This document shows, piece after piece, positions 29,358 through 37,634 of a DNA stretch of 64,000 bases. The stretch lies in NCBI GenBank assembly GCA_963693365.1, contig CAVNZM010000016.1:2790001-2854000 (forward strand), in the 5' to 3' direction. Under the pieces are notes generated by a model. It saw only the letters and a program-made list of their open reading frames with translations, ran no database searches and was not told where the DNA came from. This DNA comes from Amoebidium appalachense (taxonomy: Eukaryota; Ichthyosporea). The first letter of the stretch is position 1. The number at the start of each line of letters is the position of its first letter. The position numbers and the translations under genes were made by a program.

Positions 29358-30366
29358 CCCTGCACACGAAGCGGACTAGACGAGACTTACCGCTGAAGGG
29401 CGTGTTGCAAGGAGAAAACTCACGGGAGAGACTTGTCAATTATCTTGTGCATGGGAAACCCGTGAGGACAAGGTGTTTTTTTTCCGTTTTTTTTTCTGTT
29501 GCACTAACACAGGAAAAACAGGATATGAGCGGCTTCAATCCCCACAAAAACAAGGCACCCATCAAAGGCATGCCTGCAGTAAGCCTCCTTCCCTCCCCCC
29601 AGTATTCTCTCCTTCTCCCCCCCCCCCCCCCCCCTTCTTCTCTCCCCCCGTGCTTCACCCTCCCAATGGCTCCCATAGGGTTACAAATTACCACACGCTA
29701 TTTTCAGCTTGCATGCTTGCCCACCCCTCCCTGTCTTCTTGCGCACCGTTTTTGCAGCCTCTTCCTTGTATCTGCATGGTATGTGTCCCACTTCCATCCC
29801 CCAGTTCATTTGATGCCACCACAGCCATCCCTCTTCCATTCACATGCATCTCTTGTCACTAATGTGCGATTGTGTTTGGTTTGTGTACTTTTTTTGTGAC
29901 TATTCCATTCAAGAGTGCAGGGAATAACAACGCACTTGTGTGCCTGCACGGAAACTAGAGAAGCATGCACATGTGTGCTCCTAGGACAACCAGAAAACAT
30001 GCACGTGTCCACAGTAATTCGCATATGCTTTATTCTATGCCACGGGATTGAATGCATGAAGCCTTCCCCCCCCCCTCTACCGCCGCCGCCGCCCCGTCTC
30101 CCCCTTGTATCAACGTGAACGCGAAAACATTTTCGAGTAGGCACACAAAGGCACAGCTGTGTGGATGTGACGTGAATACGAAGAGAGCTAAACAACGTAT
30201 GCCTGATCGGCCCTAGTCGATCATAAGTTTGGTTGCAAGACTAGAAAATGTTGAATAATCGTTGAAGTGCCTACACTAACCATCGTACTTACAGAAGAAG
30301 AAGGGTGGGGCACCCAAGAGGCCGGGCAAGGCACGACGACAGTCAATGAAGGGCAAGCGCCGGTGA
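20809..30366 (+). CDS. EBP2: rRNA-processing protein EBP2 (EBNA1BP2 homologue), 9 exons
   Basis: Nucleolar factor needed for assembly of the large ribosomal subunit. Exons: 20809-21129, 22307-22440, 24144-24267, 25828-25993, 26528-26633, 28256-28280, 28816-28881, 29513-29578, 30295-30366. The sum is 1080 nt, exactly 360 codons including stop (359 residues), with every phase consistent. The N-terminus is acidic. The conserved EBP2 core follows: ADMHWVQRMD, RPEDYFAEMVKTDEHMKK, IRQKLIADREAIERS, KKQRELKKFGKQVQ. Then come the hallmark KYGFGGKKKGSK and a Lys/Arg tail KRPGKARRQSMKGKRR typical of nucleolar proteins. Exon 6 is a 25-nt microexon encoding part of RPNFKRMKK. Exon 3 ends at an unusual GTCCGT donor. 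Introns of 0.5-1.7 kb are filled with poly-C, CA, CT and dispersed repeats; exons are short and unique. Confidence 0.9.
21831..22270. repeat. Tandem duplication, 2 x 220 bp
   Basis: The block starting TGCTACCTTCAATCC at 21831 recurs at 22051 with only small differences, the most obvious a TAG/GC change in the GCTTTTA segment. It lies in EBP2 intron 1, just before exon 2. Confidence 0.88.
22775..22990. repeat. CT-rich and poly-C tract
   Basis: TCTC/CTCT runs followed by C tracts in EBP2 intron 2, a long polypyrimidine block on the sense strand. Confidence 0.8.
23578..23770 (+). repeat. Poly-C-tailed dispersed repeat (57821-like subfamily)
   Basis: Shares the GTCGTATATACGCGGGCTAA start, the GACTTGGGCC and GGCTCTGCTTA core, and a CCGCATTCAACCCC end with the copies at 57821 and 58274, with scattered substitutions and a short internal gap. 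It is followed by a C-tract/A-tract composite to about 23818. EBP2 intron 2, sense orientation. Confidence 0.85.
24311..24475 (+). repeat. Poly-C-tailed dispersed repeat copy
   Basis: The core GAGGATGGGCTCTGCTTATT, TATGGCTTGCATTCTGCATC and GACGCATTCAAACCCC is almost the same as the copy at 60566. It begins 43 nt after the EBP2 exon 3 donor. Sense orientation. Confidence 0.85.
24476..24618 (+). repeat. Poly-C-tailed repeat, second subfamily
   Basis: A block of about 110 bp (GCACGCTTAAATTGTTTGAT to TTTCCAACCCTTTAGCGCAT) ending in poly-C. The same block occurs in reverse orientation at about 42722-42855. EBP2 intron 3, sense orientation. Confidence 0.8.
25195..25260. repeat. Poly-G tract, about 65 nt with one A
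   Basis: Long G run in EBP2 intron 3. This and 26040-26135 are exceptions to the C-on-sense-strand tendency of the introns. Confidence 0.9.
26768..26828. repeat. Poly-T tract in EBP2 intron 5
   Basis: T-rich run with a few C interruptions, ending in about 35 uninterrupted T. Confidence 0.85.
27075..27140 (+). repeat. Fragment of poly-C-tailed repeat
   Basis: GCTTTGCAAAATCTGCATGG followed by TGTCTTCGGT resembles the middle of the copy at 28978. No complete ends were seen. Confidence 0.4.
27145..27655. repeat. Minisatellite, about 15 units of 29-37 bp
   Basis: Unit CAGTAAAGTATGCTCTATCC followed by CTGGTTCGTACTTTACT. Full 37-bp units alternate irregularly with units lacking the ACTTT segment or the CT of GCTCTATCC. 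In EBP2 intron 5. Confidence 0.92.
28978..29120 (+). repeat. Poly-C-tailed dispersed repeat, diverged copy
   Basis: GCCGAGGATAGGCTCTG, TGCTCTGCAAAATCTG, TACTCTGTAACACATTC and then poly-C follow the family order. It starts 96 nt after the EBP2 exon 7 donor. Sense orientation. Confidence 0.7.
29270..29356. repeat. C-tract/A-tract composite, C about 49 then A about 37
   Basis: The largest example in the window of a pure C run changing directly into a pure A run. EBP2 intron 7, sense strand. Similar composites occur at about 12960, 28296, 31465, 52620 and 53752. Confidence 0.92.
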
Positions 30367-30573
30367 AAGAATGCGAGAGGTGTAGCTGTTATTGGGTGCT
30401 ATGTATGGGTATATTGACATACCACTGTAAATGCACTGCACTGAAAGTATTGTGTGCTTGCATATGCTTGCACCTCTTCAGACACGCACACCACTATTGT
30501 CGTGGGGACGTATTGTGAGAGGGATGAAAGGAAAGGGTGGTGGGAAAGTAGCAGGGTACAAGTGTGTGTGTTT

Positions 30574-30604
<31 letters not shown>

Positions 30605-30645
30605 GGGGGGGGGGGTCGGTGGTGGTGGTGTGTGTGTGTGTAGGT

Positions 30646-30677
<32 letters not shown>

Positions 30678-31065
30678 ACTACACTGTAGTGTTGAGTACA
30701 CACACATTTTGTAACGTTGATTTAGACGGTATCGATGATTTGATTTCTCTGTAGCTATAGGAGCAACTGTTATACGGGGATCCCCATAGGAGAAGAAAAT
30801 GATCAACCCTTGCTTGACAATATGCAAGTTTGTATCTGGAAAATGCAGCCTGTGGTCATAATTTTCCTCTATCATACAGAATCTGATTATTGCACTTCTT
30901 TGGTACTGGTTTTATATCAAATTACACACAACGTCGAAAAGGGCCCGGGTGGCTTGTTGGTTTGGGGGGTTTGGCAAATTCAGTGAACGTGGATCCCACC
31001 TGCTGGGGGGGGGGGGGGGGGGACTCCCGAGGTTTGGTGACGTCACGGCTTCCAGCTAGATTATA

Positions 31066-31137
31066 TTGGAATGCGCAATCAACCTGCTTCTAGAAGGTTC
31101 CATGCTAAACCTTAGCAGGTTGATTGCGCAATCCAAA
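31066..31137. repeat. Hairpin/foldback, 23-bp arms
   Basis: TTGGAATGCGCAATCAACC... and its inverted copy ...GGTTGATTGCGCAATCCAA pair with one mismatch. The 25-nt loop contains a second short inverted pair (AAGGTT/AACCTT). Confidence 0.75.
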
Positions 31138-31384
31138 TTTGTTATATTTGCATGCCCAAACAACACACACACACACCAGTTTAAACGGTCATGTATCGCC
31201 AAATGTAGTTTGATAGACCACACAATACCGCAACACACACACGTCACATTCACAACAGACACCCAGAAAGATAGCCTACATGTAAATTACGCATCCTTGA
31301 TTTTATTCTAAACACGCGTAACTACGACCTTTTTTTTGGATGTATTGATTGGCTTGAGAAACACATCACTACAAAATTCTAGCG

Positions 31385-31435
<51 letters not shown>

Positions 31436-31463
31436 CCAGCTGATACCGAGTGTCCCAGGGGAG

Positions 31464-31508
<45 letters not shown>

Positions 31509-31755
31509 AAAAAAAAAAAAAAAAGACGGGGAAACCCAACTAATTGATTTCTCTTTGTAGTCTTTATGGTGTCTCGTAGAGAAAGTAAACCCTGATATAT
31601 AGTCATCACCCGACATCTATGTACGTGATCATGATATACCGCTGAGGGGATATTCCGAGCAAAAACCCCCCCATACCTGAGACTGGTTTCTTTGCCTCGA
31701 GTAAACGTTTGACAGCGTAAACCCCCTTTGTTATATATGGCTATTTGAAACTTTT

Positions 31756-31785
31756 TTAGATGACGTCACAGTTTGGCGGGAAAAC
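31756..31785 (+). promoter_or_regulatory. CRE-like and E2F-like motifs upstream of 7TM gene
   Basis: TGACGTCA palindrome followed within about 10 bp by TTTGGCGGGAAAA, which fits the E2F consensus. They lie about 700 bp before the 7TM start codon. Factor identity in this organism is inferred only from motif shape. Confidence 0.3.
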
Positions 31786-32472
31786 CGTAAACCGTACTTG
31801 TGAGCTAGATAGCTACGAGAGCTGTCAGAGCTGTGCTGCTTTGTGTATCATCATATATTTGGCATAGTTTTGTCTTTTCTCCAGGACATGAGGGGCATGC
31901 AGCCTGACTCAAGCGCGGCCGCTGAGGCTCGGACATGTAGGCGAATGTAAACAAACCACGTGAGAGGACGACCTAGCCAAGAGGGCTGGGGCCGCAGCGA
32001 AGTGGCCGATGTATCTGCGTCGACACAACGGGCATGCACATGTGCACATGATGCCGCGCAAATTTTTGCGTTCCTCCGATCCTGAAGTTGCGTCCTCGTA
32101 CCGTGAATTAGCGGCTCGTTTTAATTTGCAGAGCGCCATGCGTGGGCCGGCCGTTAAATTTGCACACCCGTCCACACGGGTGGGCAGAGGGTGCGGGACA
32201 AATGGCTATGGCCATGGAATGGTGCGCTTTTATCCCAACCCCTATTTATCGACAAACATGCAAGTTGTATGCACGTAGTTGCAGCAGTTGGTCCAGTTGT
32301 CCCAGCAGTACAAGGTCAACCTACATTTCTCAGAGGTTGCGAGATCCGTGTTTTTCGGCTCGTCACAGACTATGAGAAACAGAGATCGATACCCAATAAT
32401 CGTGTTCAGAACTCACCTCAGTTACATCTGACAACAAAAACAGCAGCAGCGCATTGTTTTGATCGGCACAAT

Positions 32473-34226
32473 ATGCCTTCCTCTTCTACGGATTTGACTG
32501 GAGTGGCTGCCCTCACTGTCAACTACTTCACCTCCCGACCGTTGACAGACGCTCATGTGGGTACCTTGCAAGGTGGGCTGGTTCAGAGAATTAGCTCTGA
32601 AAGCCTGCGTAGCGTGCGACCCCCCGTCACCCAAAAACACATTCGGCGCGCTAAGGTGGCAGGGTATATTCTCCTTCTATTCTATGCACTGCTTGTGCTC
32701 GTTTGCGTCAAGTATTACAGCTATGTAATAGGGATGAACGAGGACGAGACATCCTTAGCCACAACGTTTTCCGTCGTGCACGCAGTCCTCGTTGTTTTCT
32801 TTGCGCTTGCCACATTTGCAACTGTCCTGTTTTTCGAGTGGAGGCTGCGTCGTCGGCTGCGTGGCTCACGAATCCAAGTATCGCATCCCACGAAGAGGCG
32901 TGCACCTTTTCCTCTTGTTCTGGCTTCAGCGGTGGGGGTCACGTTTTACAACTGGTGCCTGGCATTGTCGTTAACAAATCGGGTGGGCCTGCTGCCAGAT
33001 TGCTTCAACTACGGCCTGTCGTCCTTTTTCTTGTGGAGTGTTCCGGTCTGGCTTAGTGTCCCGCTAGAGGTGAGTCAACGTTCTTCTTCGTTTTGAATGA
33101 TTCCGTTCTTCTTCAGTGTGTTGTCCGGCCCCTCCCCTTCATGTCTCCGCACCGACTCTTGCTGGACGTTGTTGGAGGGTGACAGGCATAGTGCACAACC
33201 GTTTCTGAACTGGTAGGGTCTGTTTATGAGGTGTGTACACAATATATGATACGAAACCGGATGTAGCCACGGCAAACCGTTGGTTTAAAGTGTATACTTA
33301 AAGACGGACTTTGACAAACATTGGCGCGAGACCCCTCCCGCTCCATCCCCCCCCCCTCCCGCCCCTCCCCTCACCATTGTTGCTCCCCATTCATTTTACC
33401 CCATAAAGACGGTATTGTTGTATACCTGAATGCTTATCTTACACGCCTCCAGGTTGGTCCAATCACATTCCTCCTCATCCGTCTCTGTGTAATCTACTAC
33501 GGCCGCCCAACCGTCAGCCTGAAACCTCAATGGTTGAGCCCAGCAAGCCACCCCCACACACTCAACGCAAACGGAGTCGCAACGACCTACCTAGCCGCGA
33601 TTACCATTCTCTCCCTACCGCCGCTCGTCCCGGATTTGATTTGCGCGATCGATGCGGAGAGATGCGAGGACATGTACCGGTTCTCGTGGGGCAATGTTTG
33701 GTTCGTCGGTTTGTGCCCGCTGCTCCTAGACATTATTGACCTTTTCACTGTGGTGTGTTTGTTTCAAGTGCGCCAGAGTCTAGAGCAGCACGACCTCAAC
33801 CAGGTGAAGCTCCTAGCCACCATCTCGATGACCAAGTTCTTTGGCGATTTGATGCCCGTGTTGGGAACATTGACTTTTTTGGCAAAAGAGCCCCTGTTGA
33901 AGATTTTCTACATTGGGTGGATTTACATTCAAGGGTTCGTCTACCCTCTCTTGGTCATCACCTACTGGAAGATTTCCTACCAATGCATGCAGCCAATTTT
34001 TGAGAGGGTGTCAGCGGCGCTGGCGGCGGCGGAGCGATCCAACAGCGCCGTGAATCGCAACAGGGAGTTTAGGGGGGAGCTACCCCAGTGCAGTACGGCC
34101 GGTTCCACGTCGAGTTCTTATGCTAACCCGAAACCAAAATGTTTCGAATTCGAAGTACCCCTGGCTCGTAGCGGAATGGTGGAAATGAAGACAGAAAGAG
34201 AAAAAATGAATGCAATTGAAGTCTAG
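32473..34226 (+). CDS. Multi-pass membrane protein, 7TM receptor-like
   Basis: Two exons, 32473-33069 and 33453-34226, joined in phase 0 across a 383-bp GTGAGT...CAG intron, giving 456 residues. Hydrophobic segments in order: VAGYILLLFYALLVLVCV, FSVVHAVLVVFFALATFATV, PLVLASAVGVTFYNW, a segment spanning the splice junction (WSVPVWLSVPLE then VGPITFLLIRLCVIYY), TYLAAITILSLPPLVP, VWFVGLCPLLLDIIDLF, LMPVLGTLTFLA and YIQGFVYPLLVITYW. That is seven or eight spans. The hydrophilic tail of about 85 residues is Ser- and Ala-rich. The architecture is like protist and fungal 7TM proteins that often carry RGS domains, but no RGS domain is visible. An upstream in-frame start (32191) would add a non-conserved-looking leader; the chosen ATG follows AGCACAAT context directly before the first Ser/Thr-rich segment. 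Confidence 0.72.
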
Positions 34227-34798
34227 TTAGAGCCGTGCAGTTTCTATCATCCCTTTCACTCCCAACTACTGTTTACTACTCCACACCGATTATATTCTAG
34301 CCCAGGTTGTACAGTTGTCTTATCACTGATACACGACTACCTAACCTAAATAATTAGTATTGACTTATCCCAGGGCAGTGCCCCAGCCATGATATTTAGC
34401 TAGTGGGACATTAGAGCCGTACAGGCTGTAGATTCTGAAAGTTGAAACTTTAAAGAATGAATCGGATCACATGAATTACCGTAAGGCTTGTCTGAGATAC
34501 TAAGATATTGGATAGCATGTATGGCATATCTATGCCCGGAGCAAGGCAAGTACATAACATGGAAGATATACTACCCAACACACACTCACCACAAGCTCAC
34601 ACAGTCAAGTAATTCACGAAAACCACACTAAACACACAGTACATCGCACGGGCACACGTATGATGCATATAGTATATGCCACCTACACAACACACACATG
34701 TATATACGTGCACAAGACGATGCGGAAGCTTACAGAGACCACTGCAGCTACTCATGTGTATATCGACTCTATTAATTAACGACGCAACTGCCAGAAAA

Positions 34799-34820
34799 AT
34801 TGACCATATATGGTCAATTC
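34799..34820. promoter_or_regulatory. Perfect 22-bp palindrome centred on a CArG box
   Basis: AATTGACCATA followed by its exact inverse; the centre CCATATATGG fits the CC(A/T)6GG consensus bound by MADS/SRF proteins. No gene start has been identified nearby, so function is unproven. Confidence 0.35.
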
Positions 34821-35880
34821 TGTTTGTTGGTCCGCCAATAAGCTGAGCGCAGTGCTTGCCGGCCAGCCACACACACCCACGCTCTCACGCACACACACAC
34901 ACACAAACACGCTTACACTCATACACACACTCACACACACACTTGCAAGCACACGTGTTTCCGAAGACGCAAGCACGTGTATGATTGCCAGGCCTACGAG
35001 AGCACAGGCAGACACCACGGACACTCACGGTAACACACAGGCAAAATGAGAGGTGTTTTTTTTTTTTTTGAACTTTTATCGATGGTCGTATTTGGGGGGG
35101 AATGTGCTGTTTATTAACGACATGTAGGTGAGCTGTGATGAGTTGTCGGCACCAAGGCCAACAGTACTTCCACCCAACAAGATATACATGTAATAAAATC
35201 GGTGTTACACTTACATCATACAAACTTAAGTGGAGATACTAGTAACGTATCGAATAGACATCATATGTGTATTGAATTATTCAGCACATCTGTCTTTGGG
35301 TGGGCACCGGTCCCAGGAGACCTGACAGGGCCTACGTTTCTCTTCAACTGTAGTGCATGGTTGGTGATAAGAAGGAGCATGCCGGGGTTTAGGATGGGGC
35401 TCATTTCTGAAATTTACCTACCCGCTGAGGAGGGTCTAACGAGATGTTATGGTGCCATGGGGTTTAATGTTAGGGTGGTGGCCCACTGGTGGGTGCATGT
35501 TGTTGCCGTGTAAATTATGTGTTTGTGGCTGCTGTGTGTCCCTGTAATGATGTGTGGGTGCACTCATTGCTGCTGTGCACGTGTTAAAGTTTTGGGCTGG
35601 CGGGATTTGTGCGGGTGAGGGGGTTTTGAGCTAGGTGTTGTGCTTGGTTTCTTTTTTACCGTCTGTGGTGGGTGTGTGGTATTATAAGCCGGCAAAAATG
35701 AAGTGTTCAAAGCACACCGTTCAGTTACTGACACACACACCCATCCCTCCCCCCCGCCCCCCCCACCCACCCACCCACCCCCACCCCATCCCCCTCCCCC
35801 CCCCCCCCTCCCCCCCCCCCCCCACACACACACACAGACACCGACAACACACACACGAACACGCATGCACATACATAAGT

Positions 35881-35922
<42 letters not shown>

Positions 35923-36268
35923 ACAAGCACAAGCAAACAGACGCACACGTGCACGCGCGTACACACACGCGAGCTTACACACACGTGCAGACATACGTGC
36001 GCCAATACGCGGGCACTCGCACACCGTGGCACCCACCCACAGACACACTACGGCAACAGTGTCGCCGGGGCACACATACACATGCATATAGTATTGACTC
36101 GTTCACACGATCCTTGTATGTGATACTACACGTCCACATGTACACAAAAACACAGTCAACATTGCCGGTTCCAAATGTATTTTGTGGTTGGCCCACCTAC
36201 CTGTACGTACGGTGGGGAACGTTGGGAAGATGGTGGTGGTGGTGGTGGACCTGGTGGCGGTGGTGGTG

Positions 36269-36341
<73 letters not shown>

Positions 36342-36343
<2 letters not shown>

Positions 36344-36523
36344 TGGAAGTTGGGAGGCCATGTACGTATTCATCTGGCCATGGATGCTATCATCATGGCA
36401 CTTTCTTGGCCGCTTCCTCCGGCCAATCCGGAAACACTCAGTCGCGATCGCTCTCCAGGCATCGTAGCTATAGTGCCTCCAGATCTCCTATCGGTTCTAT
36501 CAGCCCACCTGTTATGGAAAAAT
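36342..36523 (+). CDS. Possible RS-rich exon interrupted by TRIM insertion
   Basis: Open frame with Ser/Arg-rich composition (TQSRSLSRHRSYSASRSP, then ISPPVMEK) running into the TRIM insertion point. The host sequence after the element (37635 onward) would keep the frame for a few codons and then stop. It resembles the RS tail of a splicing-type protein, but there is no upstream exon evidence beyond poly-G. Confidence 0.3.
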
Positions 36524-36767
36524 TGTTGGAGTGCAGACTTACGCTCACTCCACAATATGTGTATGTTAGCTTTACAATTGGTTCCGTGTACACAGACACA
36601 CGCTGACACTCGATCACCACATGCACATCTGCATAGTTGAGGAATGTTGCCAATTGTGTTTTGACTGCAAACGATTGGTTCACTGGTCCCAGAGATCTCT
36701 AAATGAAAGTAACCAATCCGATTAGCGCCTGGCATCCGGATTACATTCCAGACTGCTGCCCCACGGG

Positions 36768-36775
36768 TATATAAA
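36768..36775 (+). promoter_or_regulatory. TATA box within LTR
   Basis: TATATAAA in the context GGGTATATAAACC, about 30 bp before the tandem 13-mers, a position suited to driving element transcription. The same box is in the right LTR at 37431-37438. Confidence 0.55.
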
Positions 36776-36799
36776 CCACGGCTCTGCCAGGTGCAGAAA

Positions 36800-36890
36800 T
36801 GGAGTTCAGTCATGGAGTTCAGTCATGGAGTTCAGTCATGGAGTTCAGTCATGGAGTTCAGTCATGGAGTTCAGTCATGGAGTTAACACA
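36800..36890. repeat. 13-bp tandem repeat, 6 full units plus 1 diverged
   Basis: Unit ATGGAGTTCAGTC; the seventh unit becomes ATGGAGTTAACAC. Repeated identically in the right LTR at 37463-37553. Confidence 0.9.
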
Positions 36891-37186
36891 CTGAAAGCAG
36901 TAAAAAACGGGTCAGCGCCCAAGCGCGCCACGACGACCCTAGTCACAGCGGACTCTACTTCCAACAGGGTTATGGGCCCAGACACGACACCGCGGCCTCT
37001 AACTTCATTAGAGACTTTCGCTTCCACAAACTCCATCCGCAGCAGCCTGCGACATCAACGTCAAGTATTCCACTTCATTGGCGGGGCACGCACCACAGTG
37101 GAATGCACACCCCGGTCTACCCTGCAAGCAGCCACACTCACTCTCTCTTCTCTAGTGGTGTGTACACTTCTCCAATTGGGTAGGGG

Positions 37187-37629
37187 TGTTGGAGTGCAGA
37201 CTTACGCTCACTCCACAATATGTGTATGTTAGCTTTACAATTGGTTCCGTGTACACAGACACACGCTGACACTCGATCACCACATGCACATCTGCATAGT
37301 TGAGGAATGTTGCCAATTGTGTTTTGACTGCAAACGATTGGTTCACTGGTCCCAGAGATCTCTAAATGAAAGTAACCAATCCGATTAGCGCCTGGCATCC
37401 GGATTACATTCCAGACTGCTGCCCCACGGGTATATAAACCACGGCTCTGCCAGGTGCAGAAATGGAGTTCAGTCATGGAGTTCAGTCATGGAGTTCAGTC
37501 ATGGAGTTCAGTCATGGAGTTCAGTCATGGAGTTCAGTCATGGAGTTAACACACTGAAAGCAGTAAAAAACGGGTCAGCGCCCAAGCGCGCCACGACGAC
37601 CCTAGTCACAGCGGACTCTACTTCCAACA
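37187..37629 (+). repeat. Right LTR of TRIM
   Basis: Same length and, by eye, the same sequence as the left LTR; followed by the AAAAT target duplication. Confidence 0.88.
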
Positions 37630-37634
37630 AAAAT

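Larger units (their letters stand above)
30367..32472. other. Spacer between EBP2 and 7TM gene
   Basis: Contains poly-G (about 30589-30615, 30644-30675, 31005-31022), a foldback at 31066-31137, a (CA)n at 31385-31434 and a C/A composite at 31465-31524. 31525-32472 is unique sequence upstream of the 7TM gene. A short open frame at 32009-32278 lies there and may be 5' UTR or an unrecognised exon. Confidence 0.45.
34227..36523. other. Spacer with CA tracts; RS-rich open frame at right end
   Basis: 34227-34860 is AT-rich unique sequence including the palindrome at 34799. CA/CACG tracts lie at 34868-34965 and 35820-36010, poly-C/CCCA at 35745-35825, (GT)n plus poly-G at 36272-36340. About 36342-36523 is an open frame described separately. 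Confidence 0.45.
36524..36966 (+). repeat. Left LTR of TRIM
   Basis: TGTTGG...CCAACA ends. It contains CCAAT-type motifs, a TATATAAA box at 36768-36775 and, downstream of it, six copies plus one diverged copy of the 13-mer ATGGAGTTCAGTC. Confidence 0.88.
36524..37629. mobile_element. TRIM-type LTR retrotransposon, intact, 1,106 bp
   Basis: Two 443-bp direct repeats (36524-36966 and 37187-37629) that read as identical, each starting TGTTGG and ending CCAACA. The interior is only 220 bp and has no useful coding capacity. The insertion is flanked by a 5-bp target duplication, AAAAT (36519-36523 and 37630-37634). A purine-rich tract, GGGTAGGGG, sits directly before the right LTR. TGGGCCCAGAC at 36973, a few bases after the left LTR, is a candidate primer-binding site. 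These are the features of a terminal-repeat retrotransposon in miniature. It must be mobilised by proteins from another element, and identical LTRs imply recent insertion. Orientation inferred from the polypurine tract is plus. Confidence 0.88.

Noticed and set aside
35202-35513. Plus-strand frame of 103 codons
   Set aside because: No ATG-supported start context, motif or neighbouring exon; probably chance.
36370-37476. Minus-strand frames MTELHFCTWQSRG... repeated twice
   Set aside because: They are the same LTR sequence read twice; the duplication is explained by the TRIM LTRs, not by paralogous genes.
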